Shown: in pieces, positions 1 through 13,335 of the stretch | How the letters are laid out: each line of letters begins with the position of its first letter | How positions within the stretch are numbered: position 1 is the first letter of the stretch | Assembly (NCBI GenBank): GCA_025174535.1 | Contig: JALBUN010000013.1 | Span: 124,001 to 188,000, forward strand | DNA from: Cantharellus purpuraceus | Taxonomy: Eukaryota > Basidiomycota > Agaricomycetes > Cantharellales > Hydnaceae | Direction: 5' to 3' | DNA length: 64,000 bases | Position numbers and translations under genes: made by a program | The notes under the pieces: model-generated | Seen by the model: the letters and a program-made list of their open reading frames with translations, nothing else | Told to the model about the DNA's origin: nothing | Databases searched by the model: none

Positions 1-2245
<2,245 letters not shown>

Positions 2246-2868
2246 TTATTTCCAGGATGAAAGCGCAATGCATATATACGTAGATCTTGACTTGAGGCAG
2301 CTTCCGATACGGAAAGTTTGAGTGCTCTTCATAGAGTATGAGTTTAGAATGCATCATCTGACTGCCCCAGTGCCTGAGTCGCGTGACGTGATGCAGAATT
2401 GAGGGCTACGGGGAGGTGATCCCATGTTGCAATGTCGACAGTATTCGCAAATAAGTTTGCATGGCAGATGTGCTGGAAATGCCTTTCTTCCGCTCTCGGT
2501 CTCTCAGGGTCGCATAACTCATCTCGTAAAATTTGCGTACTTCGGTGGTTAGAAGGTTCTCCATATCAAATCAAGAACGCGAGGTACAAAAGAAGTACCT
2601 AAGATGGCAAAACTATTATTACCGTACTGTTGTCGGAGATGTCCCTATAACGTCAACGAACTTCAATATACCTTGCAAAGATACCAACAGTAATACATAT
2701 GGGCTAACTGCGATGACGAAACTGAGTTGAATCGGCACGACACCGTTGTATGGTCATGGGCAGAAACGAACGCAACTCCTGATCAGAAATGGTTGATTGT
2801 CGGAGAAATGCTCGGATTGAAGTTAGCCATGTCTCCAGCTCATACACATACACGCGGCTTCAATTGAA

Positions 2869-3434
2869 CTAGAAGTGGGTCTGTTCTTGTTATTAAAAAA
2901 ATATGGGATCAACAGAATAGACTGCCTGAATTACTCACCACCCTTGCCGTGGGCAATAGCCATTTTCCACCCTGGGTGTCGATCCGTTGTCTAAAACCTT
3001 CCGAAGGCATGACAGAAGCGTTTCCGTAAGCAACCTCCACAGCGAGTTGTGCGAATATGGAGTGTTCAGAAGGATAATGCAATCTCTGCCGTAAAAGTTG
3101 ACGTACCGGCTGAGTGCTGTGGGCGCTTATGCATTCATATTCTGTAAATTGCTGGCGGCCCAGTGGCATAAAGATATTGGACGGATATGAATGGGTCGAA
3201 TAATACAATGGAATCTCCGAATGGAATCCTAGTTGGGAGCATTAGTAAGGATGTTTTGCGATAAGCTACTAGGTCGTGCATGCCAGCTTCCTTCACTCCA
3301 TCTCTACCTACAGTCGAGTCATTGATTTTAGACACCTGTACAGTCACATTCCGGCATTGCAGACTGCCTGGAATAATCAGAGTCCTGTGCCAAACTGCAA
3401 GAACCAATATAATAGTCCAAGAAAATGACTGCAA
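2869..3434 (-). CDS. Putative small secreted protein, 142 aa
   Basis: Three exons join in phase: 3434-3308, 3228-2939 and 2880-2869 (a 12-nt last exon coding THF plus stop). The product starts with a signal peptide (MQSFSWTIILVLAVWH...) and then a short segment with two N-glycosylation sequons (NVT, NDS). The rest is Cys-poor, so it is not a disulfide-rich effector of the usual type. It lies just upstream of, and on the same strand as, the carboxylesterase gene. I do not recognise the family. The splice chain is the main evidence, and the 12-nt terminal exon is the weakest link: reading through its donor instead stops shortly after with a different tail. Confidence 0.45.
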
Positions 3435-3669
3435 GCTATGTTGTATGATATGACAAGAAAATTAGATGTCATAAGCGCACAAGCGTCCGCGTTAGATTAT
3501 ACTTCGCAATCGAAACTCCATGTTATGGGACCAACTGGGGATTGAAGCCCGGCATCCGGGTCTTATTTCAAAGACTTCAATCAATGAGGACGCAGAACAC
3601 CCACGCAAAGAATAACTGACCTTCGAGAGACACCAAATTTAGATAACTCAAACATGGCACACACACCTA

Positions 3670-4225
3670 TCACGTTGCCGTCCCAACTGGGATAGACTTT
3701 CCCTCTGAATCCATCCCCGCTGTACGCGGGGGCTGTTCAGTAATTTCATCGCCCTTCGCATCCGTGTCCTTGTTTCCTCCTTTCCCTGCTCCATCTTCAG
3801 GTCTAGTGTCTGTCTCTGCTACAGCCTTGGTCTTTGCCTGCGTTGCCGCTATTTCTGTCTCTTTTGCACCCTTCCGCGCATCTTCCTCATCCCACGAGTC
3901 CTTATTGAACCCATCATCAAAGCAAGAGTGACAACACCCTCGAGGCCCGCCGCAACAGCAGGCGCAGCAGTTGCCTCCGAAACGTTCTGTTACGTTGAAT
4001 AATCAGGAATGTGATCATGAAGAACGGAAAACACGTCAAAGATGTATCGGGGACGGAAAAAATGCGTACTGGAGTTACACCACGGCTCAAACGCAGAAAA
4101 CAGGGTCACACCTGAATTAGTACCTTTATTCAGCTACATGTGCGGTAATGAAAGAAAGACACAGTCTAATGGGATGCCGTACAACATAATCCACACAGCG
4201 CTGAAAGGCAGCCTTGATCCGACAT
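3670..4225 (-). CDS. Cysteine-rich small protein with acidic/charged tail, 133 aa
   Basis: Three exons join in phase: 4225-4183, 4111-4070 and 3986-3670. The first about 50 residues are dominated by cysteines: GCLSALCGLCC, then WCNS, then NCCACCCGGPRGCCHSCF. A hydrophilic tail rich in Glu, Asp, Lys and Thr follows, with WDEEDAR at its start. The Cys-cluster followed by an FDD/FN-acidic segment resembles short Cys-rich proteins common in Agaricomycetes, whose function is not known. There is no clear signal peptide; the Cys stretch could be palmitoylated or bind metal, but that is inference. The last exon has no early ATG, so it is invisible to simple ORF scans. Confidence 0.6.
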
Positions 4226-5490
4226 CGCGAGTAAAATATTGACGCCACAGTATAATAAGGTTGAGAGTTCAAATAGAAAAGCAGGATGGGGGTTTCTGTG
4301 ATGGGGATGATAGAGACGAGGTGCCGAGCTATCGAGGTGAAAATGAACTTTTACGGGAGTGTGATTTAACCAAACACCAACCCAATGTCCGGGCGAACGG
4401 ACCTGAGGCAACAAACGTTTCAAGTTATGTCAAGCGTTACGTTTTAAATGCTTTTGCTTCAACTTGACCTGGCTATTAGTAGCTGGGATTATCGCGTCCC
4501 CAGAACAAGAATTCCGACGAGGGCGCGGGCACAAGAATTACCCGTCGTCCCTGAGGCCAGCACTTCTGGAGGTCTTCGAGGTCTTGGTCGTTTAAGCGCT
4601 AAGAAAAACGAACGAGAATTGGGATAATAGCTAGATCTGGCTCCAACAGTTCCTAATGGGGTGCCAAGGAGGATCGGCCATTAGTTTGTGATGATATGGA
4701 ATGTGTATAGCCTGTGGATGTACCTTGCCAAGGTGCCGCTGGCTGCGGTCGCTTTGGATAAAAAACCGAGCCTGCAGAGGCTGCAGCGCTGCGTGACTGG
4801 ATTGTGACCCGCCCACCTTCCGCTGCCTTCCGCGCCTTTATGACGCCGAAATTGACAGGTGCGTTGTGACTTGTGCGTAGCCTAGGGTGTTATACTTTGG
4901 GCAACAAACCCAAATCTTGGAGTAAGTTGACGGTAGCCCAAAGTGTGAGAATGCCGCACTATCGCTTTGTTAGGGCTAGCATCGCTAGCGAAAGTCAGGT
5001 TAACCTGGGTTCATACAATTTTCGGATACCCAACCTACAGTAACAGCGGAATAATACAGCATCACTATTTCGTCGAACAGCAGTAGTCTATAATATATTC
5101 ACTCTATTTCCCCAGAGTGACCGTGCAGGAGGATGATAATTATCTGGCCAGGGATTAGGCCCTAGGAATTCATAGCTAATACGCACAGTTATATACGTGC
5201 CACGTAGCTGTATAGTGTCATACCATCCCCTCGTTTGCGTACTAGTAAGAAGCAATAGCTATATAAAGACCGTTAAATGGAATTCCATAGGGCACGCATT
5301 TCACTATCATCAAATGAGGTCTGCGGTAACAAAGCAAGTGCCGGTGCCTATCACATGCAACAATAATTTCCAGTAACAGCGGATATAGTACAACCATATT
5401 ACACGGTGTACGAGTCAAGTTTCAGTATATCAAATTCAGTCAATATTCGCGCCCTGATCATCCCTCATCCACTTCTTGCAGAAAAGACTG
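4226..5490. other. Intergenic, no gene recognised
   Basis: I see no convincing exon chain on either strand. It holds a 9-bp inverted repeat (actttgggc near 4893, its complement near 4936) and a 13-bp direct repeat (cagtaacagcgga at about 5037 and 5371), which may be traces of old insertions but have no target-site duplication that I can find. Confidence 0.5.
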
Positions 5491-6131
5491 CTAACGTTCT
5501 AAAAGGAGCCGTTCCGTAGTCTCCCAGATGTTTTCTTCGCCCCGAAACCATGTGTTCCACTCTGGACTAAATGAGCTGTGATGACGCATGACCACGACTT
5601 TACGCTTGTCACGAACATGTTTGGACCGCAGACAGTGCGTCCTCCATGACTTGGGATATGCTTTATCTACCGTAACCCGTCATCAGTAGTAAAACGTCTA
5701 TTCCGATCACTCGCAGCGTATCGATAGATTCGAATGGTTCCAGAAAGTCGCGTAGATTGTCCACAGAGTTGTATACAGTCAAACCCCAGACTAGGGGCGT
5801 GAGGTGTGGCGTTGGTGGGAGAGCCCAAGGGCTAATCTGGAGTTGCAGACAGTGTGCGAAGTGGTGGGTGAGGCAGCGGAACATCATAGCATCCGTTATA
5901 GGCAGACGATTCCCAAAGTCTGGGTGGCATATCGTGAGATGAGTCGGGGTAGAAGACTCTCGAGTTAGTGACGTCATTGGCGAGATGTTGTAGTGTGATA
6001 CACCCGTGGTAAATAGTGCGGGAGGACAGGTCACCAAGATAAAGGTTTTTGATGAAGTGAGCGTTCGGAACCATCAGGTAGTTGATCACCCCAGGTAAGT
6101 GAAAACTCACTGGTACACACGCCTTGTGCAT
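5491..6131 (-). pseudogene. F-box family remnant lacking the F-box
   Basis: On the minus strand this matches the body of the intact F-box gene at 38786-39658, in order: NAHFIKNLYLGD (like NAHLIKNLYLGY), then STPTHLTICHPDF, LTPLVWGL and LRVIGIDV, and a C-terminal segment ending WFRGEENIWETTERLLLER at 5491. The matches fall in different frames, so there are frameshifts, and the part that would encode the F-box itself (LPVELVRRVF in the intact copy) is missing. The missing 5' part lies towards the LTR insertion at 6396-7789, although unrelated sequence fills 6132-6395. Confidence 0.75.
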
Positions 6132-6908
6132 TGTAAATAATGATCAGAACACTGATAACATGTGTCATAAATATGTGTGTACCAGTACAAGTGCCTAGCC
6201 ACTGTACCAACAGCTGCATGTTAGCCACAAGGAAACTGAGGAGGGTAAATGCACATTTATGATCCAGACACCTGTTGAACTGCTTCTTTTTTCATATATA
6301 AATAATATATCACATATATACAAGCAGTAGCAAAATTCTCCAAGCCCCTGCCACATGCAGGGGAAGCAATACTCTAAAGCATGCCTCATGCAATGTGTTT
6401 TGGAACCGTGAACTTCAACCTAAACTGTGGTGTTAATCAATCTAAGTTTAGCCTGAGGATGTATGACCTTTCAAGGCTAGCAATAAGCTTGAAACTATTT
6501 TAATGGAGAACCCAATTAAGAAATTATACTCTGGTGAGCAATCACAATCAATGTTGCCACAGGAAGTGAAGCAATAGAGATTTATGCTTGTCACGTGTAG
6601 TTCACGCTTTACTGCTGATGCAATGTAAAGTCAAAGATTGACAGGCATTCAAGGGTTCAGATACTTCAAAGGGGGAAGTAACCTAGTGCCTTAGTACCAC
6701 AGGTTGAGTGGATTAAAGCTAACAATAATCCCTTCAACGTAAAAAGATAGATATGCACTTGAACACTTCCTTCTGAACAAGCGTATTCACTGTACATGTT
6801 TATCCGTGATAGAATCAACAGTCAAGGGATATTAATCTCGTCTCAAAGAGGTGAGTTAATAGACTGTGTTGTTGATTTATTGAAATGCCCACAATTGAAC
6901 CAACTGAT

Positions 6909-7125
6909 CAATAGCAAAGTACGTGTTAACCTGACTAACCTCAGAGTCTCAATTAAACGTGCAGTATTCTTGACCAATCAATAGCCTAGTACGTATTAAC
7001 CTGACTAACCTCAGAGTCTCAATTAAACATGCAAGTTTCTTGATTATAACCAATAGCCTGATACGTGATAATTTGACTAACCTCAGAGTCTCAATTACAC
7101 GTGTAAGGTTCTTGATCAATGAATA
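6909..7125. repeat. Three imperfect tandem repeats inside LTR-A
   Basis: A unit containing tgactaacctcagagtctca, then an aattaaac-like stretch, cttga and an aatag-like stretch, occurs three times with spacings of about 60 and 82 bp. It lies in what would be the U5/leader part of the LTR. The role is unknown. Confidence 0.8.
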
Positions 7126-7409
7126 ACAATTAATACACTTCAAGTTACTGCTCCGAGTGGGCTTGTAGTGTGTTAATTACTAATCAGTTACTCCATATTA
7201 ACCTCTTCTCCGAGTTTGATTAATATTAGAGCCTGCTGCGCTTGTAATATAATAACTTCTGGCTTCTCCAAGAGTCAATCAAAGTTAATATACACTAAGA
7301 GTAGCTGATATAAGCGTGATGCTTATGTGATGATTACTCAATGCTTGAGTAGACACTGCTGTGTGTGTGTGATAAAAAGATCTTATTTATTGCACTGCTG
7401 TTGCAGCCC

Positions 7410-7419
7410 TTTTTATATA
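7410..7419 (-). promoter_or_regulatory. TATA box of LTR-A
   Basis: TATATAAAAA on the minus strand, followed by a G-rich start region and an AATAAA motif about 25 nt further on. Position and order fit an LTR promoter/terminator pair. Confidence 0.6.
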
Positions 7420-8169
7420 CATGGACTATCTAGCTTATGTAACTAATCAGAGAACATTCCTGGTGCTTAGGGAAGCCCCTGGAAGGAAAGAGATGGCTGG
7501 GGAACCTTGTGGAAGGTCCAGGAAGGTGTCAGAACCTTCTGTGGCCGCTTTTGGCTGAAGTGCACGAACTCCGATGATTATGTAATGCACGCGTCGTTCA
7601 CTTGCGTGCGAGTGCTCATCGGAGTTGAATGACAGATTATATCAGCAACCGACCCCTTGTGTACACTTGTGGGCTCAAATACACAAAAAAGCGAAATATA
7701 AGTACATTCAATAGAACACTTGAAATACCTTTAAACTACTAAATAATAGTCCTTATTTGAAGTAGTTTAGAACTGCATATACCCCAACACAATGTGAGCA
7801 TGACACCGGCCCAAGACACATGAATCAAGCAGAGTTTAACATGCTGTGCCTCTTTCCCTGAATGTGTCCCACTCAGCACCAGAACATATCCGCCTCATGC
7901 TTGGTTCACATGCCCCCCCTCATTTGCATATATATGTCTGCTGTACTCACAGGCCAAAAGCAGTCCAGAGCCCCCTCCTGTTCCCATCCCAGCTCCTCCA
8001 GTTCCACTAGCCCAGTCTGCTGCCAGGACACTGAATCACATCTTTGTGACATGGGCAAGGCCCTGAAGAGTGGTGCTGTTACCTCAGTGCAACAAGCTGT
8101 TAACAAATACAGCATCAAATATGACACCCTTCAGAATTGCATGCATGGAATTGGCAACCACCACCAGGG

Positions 8170-10108
8170 TGTTACGCACTAGGTCCGATTGGGAGTCGGA
8201 GATTGGGTCAGAGGTTTGGTCAGAGTTGGAGTACATCGTGGGGGTTGGTGTATGGGAACCACCTTTTCCCTATCAAATTCCATTTATGCAGCACCAATGT
8301 GCTATTCTTTGCTTTTCCATTCCTAAATATCAGCATATATTTGATGCTTGTACCTGGAATGGACTTATTCAAATATTCTCTATTTTTCCATATTTTTTCG
8401 GGAATATTCCATGCAGAACTCGGCTCAGAATCATTTATTTCTGCTGTGCTACAGTTGTGGACCCATAGGCGCCCACAAACCTTCGCGCAGCCGGCTCTCC
8501 CCTTTTGGACCAGGCATTTGGCCTCAATTCAAGCTCAGATGTCTCTGATCAATAAATATTCTGTAACTTGACAACCACAGCCTCTCAGGGCACTATTTTC
8601 CATGCAGATCATCACATGACATGTGGCTATCCATGGCTGTCCAAACCAGTGCAGAAAACAGGGTGGACACCCTTCTTTTTGCCTGATCAGTGCCTAGCTC
8701 AGGGATCAGATCAGCTGATGGGTGATCAAATCAGGTGATTGCCTTGGAATATTCTACCCCTTTCCATAACATTCTAGCTGTTTCCTTCTATTATTAGATA
8801 GAACTTTCCAGAACCATTATTCAGCTCCTGATCAGTGTTAGTGCTGTGATCAGATCCTGTGATTGGCTTGGAATATTCTACCCCTTTCTTCCACCTTCCA
8901 CAACCTTCCAGTAGTTTCCATCTATTAATAGGTAGAATATTCCAGAAGCATTAGTCAGCCCCTGTAAATACAATATATAAGGAGGCCATTCTGCCTCTGA
9001 AAGAATAACATATCCATCATATTCTACCCATCTTCTGCACACCAGTGTGACTAGAGTGACATACAGTGTCATCCTCTATCTCAGTAACTGTTGATTACCA
9101 GTTCAAGGATCTTTTACAGTTGTGTGACTGTACTTGATTGCACTCGAAGTAGTGATATTCCTGCTTTGGGCGTGAGTGTAGTATCTGCCTCACGTGACTA
9201 CGAATCTACAGGGTGAGATTGTCTGTCGATAGTCCTGCCATTAGTGCTCTTGTTTAAGTAACTAGTGTGTACTGCCTTTGCAGAGCATTAGAAGCTTGAA
9301 CTCGTGTGAAGCAGTTGCTAGACTACTTCACACATCGCTGTTACCTGCTTCTGAGTGCCACTGGTTGGACGGTTGGATTCATCTACCTACTTCCTTTAGC
9401 CTCTAAGTGCATTCCCCTCTTTTTGGAATATCTGGACCCCTAAGCGTCCGTGAACTCTAGACTCTGGAAGTCTTATTCATTTCTTGCTGCTAAGAAATGT
9501 ATTACCTTTCTGCGTATAGTCTGCATTGACCAATACAAAGGATTGTAACCAAAGTACAAACGTTAAATCGTTTCTGGAGTTGTGCTGCAGCAGGGTTTGA
9601 TATTCTTCTCAGCTGTTCATTCACGGAATTGTGGTGATTTAGAGTTTGCCCTAACACCATAATTTTGCGGGTTCCAAAACAGTCGGAACGGACTTGGCTT
9701 CAGCTTATGTGCTGTGCCCTCACTAATACCGGTGTCTGAGATTTCGGAGATGGAGTACGACTTAGAGAGTTAGGATCGGACTTAGGAACTAGGCATGATT
9801 TGATATTCGAACTGGGGAATGAAGTCCCCAGTCGGGCAACTTAAATACATATTTTGAAATCTAATAATAATTACTCTGGTGATGGGTCTCCGAGGCCGAC
9901 GGCCTTACATGAGTATGTCCGAGTCCGATGGGGATGGATGTCTGGGTTCCTATGGTGATGCTGATGCATCAATCGGAACCGGAGATGGTGGTGACAATCG
10001 GACAGGTAGATGGAGATGGCAGTTTCCAAATGGAGTATAGATTTCATATGCGTGGGGATCTGAGTGGATCGGATGGGGATCTGGACGTTAATGAATATAG
10101 TCATAACA
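8170..10108. mobile_element. LTR-Z1, a solo LTR carrying a nested LTR-E
   Basis: It begins TGTTACGCACTAGG and ends GTCATAACA (TG...CA) and is flanked by perfect 5-bp duplications caggg at 8165-8169 and 10109-10113. About 500 bp remain after removing the nested 1433-bp LTR-E1 and one duplication. A second copy, Z2, lies at 14666-16657. No coding capacity is evident; the family (Gypsy or other) cannot be settled without an internal region. Confidence 0.88.
8249..9681 (+). mobile_element. LTR-E copy 1, nested in LTR-Z1
   Basis: The 1433-bp insertion has imperfect inverted ends (TGTATGGGAACC ... GGTTCCAAAACA) and a near-perfect target duplication, gttgg at 8244-8248 and gtcgg at 9682-9686. The unoccupied site is visible in Z2 at 14790-14815, where gtacgtcgtgggggtcgg runs on without interruption. 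A TATA box (tatataag, 8973-8980) fixes the plus orientation. It has no long ORF. Confidence 0.9.
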
Positions 10109-10451
10109 CAGGGCCATGACCACAAACCACTCCTTAATGACTCACAGCAGCAGGTACTGTCAGTACCATGTGAGGATGGCAATTCCTTTGTCACATGTCC
10201 AAGTCACTCAGAAAGTGTTGGAATTAGCTGGAAGGGTGCTGGGCAAGAATTGGGTGGTGTTACATCCTGTAACACCAAGTCTGATCTCTGGACTCCATCT
10301 CTGACAACCCCAAACTCCATTTATTACTTAGTCTGAACTCCAAACTCCTTTCTGTGTTGTATTCCATATCCATCTTATTGTTTTCCTACTCTAGTTTTTC
10401 ATTCAATTCTTCAGAGACTTATATGTGCTATTCTCTATATGTTACAGTAGT

Positions 10452-11387
10452 TGTTGTGGAACCCGCAAAATTATGGTGTTAGGGCAAACTCTAAATCACC
10501 ACAATTCCGTGAATGAACAGCTGAGAAGAATATCAAATCCTACTGCAGCACAACTCCAGAAACGATTTAATGTTTGTACTTTGGTTACAATCCATTGTAA
10601 TGGTCAATGCAGACGATACGCAGGAAGGTAATACATTTCTTAGCAGTAGGGAATGAATAAGACTTCCAGAGTCTAGAGTTCAGATGCTTAGGGGTCCAGA
10701 TATTCCAAAAAGAGGGGAATGCACTTAGAGGCTAGAGGAAGTAGGTAGATGAATCCAACCGTCCAACCAGTGACACTCTGAAGCAGGTAACAGCGATGTG
10801 TGAAGTAGTCTAGCAACTGCTTCACATGAGTTCAAGATCCTAATGCTCTGCAAAGGCAGTACACACTAGTTACTTAAACAAGAGCACTAATGGCAGGACT
10901 ATCGACAGACAATCTCACCCTGTAGATTCGTAGTCACGTGAGGCAGATACTACACTCACGCCCAAAGCAGGAATATCACTACTTCGAGTGCAATTGAATA
11001 CAGTTACACAACTGTAAGCGACCCTTGAGCTGGACAATCAACAGTTACTGAGATATAGAGGATGACACTGTATGTCACTCTAGTCACACTGATGTGCAAA
11101 TGATGGGGTAGAAATGGTTATTTCTGGCTGACTTTGAAGCTGCTGACATCTGCGAAGGTTTGTGGGTCCATGTGGGTCCCAAACTTCACCCAGCAGAACA
11201 ATAAGTTTGTAGACTCATTTCTGCATGGAAAATTCCCGAAAAAATATGAAAAAATAGAGAATATTTGAATGGCCCTGAATCAAGAGAAAGCAGCACATAT
11301 ATGCTGATATTTTAAGGCCATGAAGTGAAATTGTACAGTTTTGGGACTTTAAACAAGATTTTTTAAGGGAAAACCAGTTCCCATACA
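10452..11387 (-). mobile_element. LTR-E copy 2 (internally shortened)
   Basis: Inverted copy of LTR-E, starting TGTTGTGGAACCC and ending GGTTCCCATACA-like (AGTTCCCATACA). It is about 936 bp, versus 1.43 kb for copies 1 and 3. The flanks do not form a duplication with each other (gtagt on the left, gcccc on the right), but each pairs with a junction of another copy: gtagt with copy 4 and gcccc with copy 3. Confidence 0.85.
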
Positions 11388-11742
11388 GCCCCCTCAAATC
11401 GTCAGTCCATATTTCGGAGTTTGGAGTACGGAGTTGGATCAAAGATCCAGAGTTCGACTTGTCAAGAAGATACTTGTCAAGAAGCTAATCAAGAAGCTGA
11501 TGGGGAATCTTAGTTGATATACGAACTACTGTAACATACAAGAAGCAGCCCATATAAGTATGTAGAGAATTGAATGGTAAAACTAAAAGTGATAAGACAA
11601 TAAGACTAATATGGAATACAACATGGAAAGGAGTTCAGAGTTTGGACTCATGTCTGAACTAATACTAAACAATTAGAAAGTATAACGGTTGTTGTAACCC
11701 ATAAGAAGAAGACTACTAATGAGGAGAACAATGGCGGGGTCC

Positions 11743-13169
11743 TGTATGGGAACTGGTTTTCCCTTAAAAGATCTTGTTTAAAGTCCTGAAACTGTACAAT
11801 TTTGCTTCATGGCCTCAAAATATCAGCATATATGTGCTGCTTTCTCTTGATTCAGGGCTATTCAAATATTCTCTATTTTTTCATATTTTTTTCAGGAATT
11901 TTCCATGCAGAAATGAGTCTACAAACTTATTGTTCTGCTGGGCAAAGTTTTGGGACCCACATGGACCCACAAACCTTCACAGATGTCAGCAGCCCCAAAG
12001 TCAGCCGGAGTCACCTGGACAACTGACTCATTTTCGATCACATGACTCATTTCAATCTCCTACTCAATCTGGTCACCACTGCCAGTAAATGCTCAATATC
12101 TTTGCAACCACTGCACCTCCTGACTCCATTTTCAGTGGAGAGTTCAATAGAAGCTGTGCCTACCCATAGCTGTGCTAATCAGCCTGGGAAACAAAGTATT
12201 GACTGAGTTATTTGAGTAATGGTGACTCATGCAATGACTCCTGCCATGACTCATACCATGACTCCTGTGATTACTCATACTATGACTCCTGCTCTGAGTC
12301 ACACTATGACTCCATCCATGACTCATGCCATGAGTCAGAGCAAATCCAAGCAGCTCATTGGCTAGGAAACTTCCACTCCCTTCTCACATATTCCACTAGC
12401 TTCCAGTAGTTTCCATCTATTAATGGGTAGAAGTTTCCAGTAGTATTAGTCAGCTCCTGTAAATACAATATAAAAGAAGCCCATTCTGCCTCTGAATAAA
12501 TAACCATTTCTACCCCATCATTTGCACATCAGTGTGACTAGAGTGACATACAGTGTCATCCTCTATATCTCAGTAACTGTTGATTGTCCAGCTCAAGGGT
12601 CGCTTACAGTTGTGTAACTGTATTCAATTGCACTCGAAGTAGTGATTGTCCTGCTTTGGGTGTGAGTGTAGTATCTACCTCACGTGACTACGAATCTACA
12701 GGGTGAGATTGTCTGTCGATAGTCCTGCCATTAGTGCTCTTGTTTAAGTAACTAGTGTGTACTGCCTTTGCAGAGCATTAGGATCTTGAACTCATGTGAA
12801 GCAGTTGCTAGACTACTTCACACATCGCTGTTACCTGCTTCAGAGTGTCACTGGTTGGACGGTTGGATTCATCTACCTACTTCCTCTAGCCTCTAAGTGC
12901 ATTCCCCTCTTTTTGGAATATCTGGACCCCTAAGCATCTGAACTCTAGACTCTGGAAGTCTTATTCATTCCCTACTGCTAAGAAATGTATTACCTTCCTG
13001 CGTATCGTCTGCATTGACCATTACAATGGATTGTAACCAAAGTACAAACATTAAATCGTTTCTGGAGTTGTGCTGCAGTAGGATTTGATATTCTTCTCAG
13101 CTGTTCATTCACGGAATTGTGGTGATTTAGAGTTTGCCCTAACACCATAATTTTGCGGGTTCCAAAACA
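11743..13169 (+). mobile_element. LTR-E copy 3
   Basis: Full-length direct copy (1427 bp), TGTATGGGAACTGG ... GGTTCCAAAACA. Its first about 260 bp are closer to copy 2 than to copies 1 and 4, giving two sub-types at the 5' end. The right flank (ggggt, 13170-13174) pairs with the right flank of copy 2 read in complement. It carries the TGACTCA array at 12222-12340. Confidence 0.88.
12222..12340. repeat. Array of TGACTCA-type motifs in LTR-E copy 3
   Basis: Roughly ten units of about 10-12 bp built on (c/t)atgactc(at/ct). Five are exact TGACTCA on one strand or the other, and two more lie nearby at 12024 and 12043. TGACTCA is the core site of Gcn4/AP-1 bZIP proteins. The array sits about 250 bp upstream of the LTR's TATA-like region near 12468. 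Confidence 0.85.
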
Positions 13170-13335
13170 GGGGTGCAACACATAAGTTGAAGCCAAGTCC
13201 ACTCGATCCAACTCAATAGTTATTTGTCCCCATCTGTCTCCGGTTGAACTGGAACAGTAAAGTCCCATCCCCTTCCTCACTAGTATCCAAACACCAGCTA
13301 CTCCTTTAAACTCCGAGTTTTCAGCACTTAACACA

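Larger units (their letters stand above)
6396..7789 (-). mobile_element. Solo LTR (LTR-A), with 5-bp target-site duplication
   Basis: The 1394-bp segment begins TGTTTTGGAACC and ends ACCCCAACA on the plus strand, so both ends obey the TG...CA rule. It is flanked by identical 5-mers caatg at 6391-6395 and 7790-7794. On the minus strand it has a TATA box (TATATAAAAA, 7419-7410) followed after about 25 nt by an AATAAA-type signal, the order expected of U3-R. No internal coding region is present, so it is a solo LTR left by recombination or a non-autonomous element. Its minus-strand 3' end (GGTTCCAAAACA) is shared with the LTR-E family at 8249-14362. Confidence 0.85.
8052..10257 (+). pseudogene. 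pogo/Fot1-like transposase remnant (HTH psq/CENP-B type), split by LTR-Z1
   Basis: Coding pieces at 8052-8169 and 10109-10257 read continuously once LTR-Z1 and one copy of its caggg duplication are removed. The first piece gives MGKALKSGAVTSVQQAVNKY and a TLQNCMHG helix, typical of the psq-type helix-turn-helix of pogo-family (CENP-B-like) DNA transposases. The second gives HKPLLNDSQQQVL, then after a frameshift GIPLSHVQ-like IPLSHVQVTQKV and VLGKNWV, matching the second DNA-binding HTH domain of these enzymes. The DDE catalytic domain is absent: the frame is cut at 10257 by the LTR-Y1 end. An upstream open stretch from 7862 may be its N-terminus. Not functional. Confidence 0.75.

Noticed and set aside
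4892..4946. Inverted repeat actttgggc/gcccaaagt as MITE ends
   Set aside because: Arms are only 9 bp, the enclosed sequence is about 30 bp, and no target-site duplication flanks it.
6909..7125. Tandem units in LTR-A as a CRISPR array
   Set aside because: Only three diverged units with unequal spacing, in a eukaryotic LTR; no cas genes and no unique spacers.
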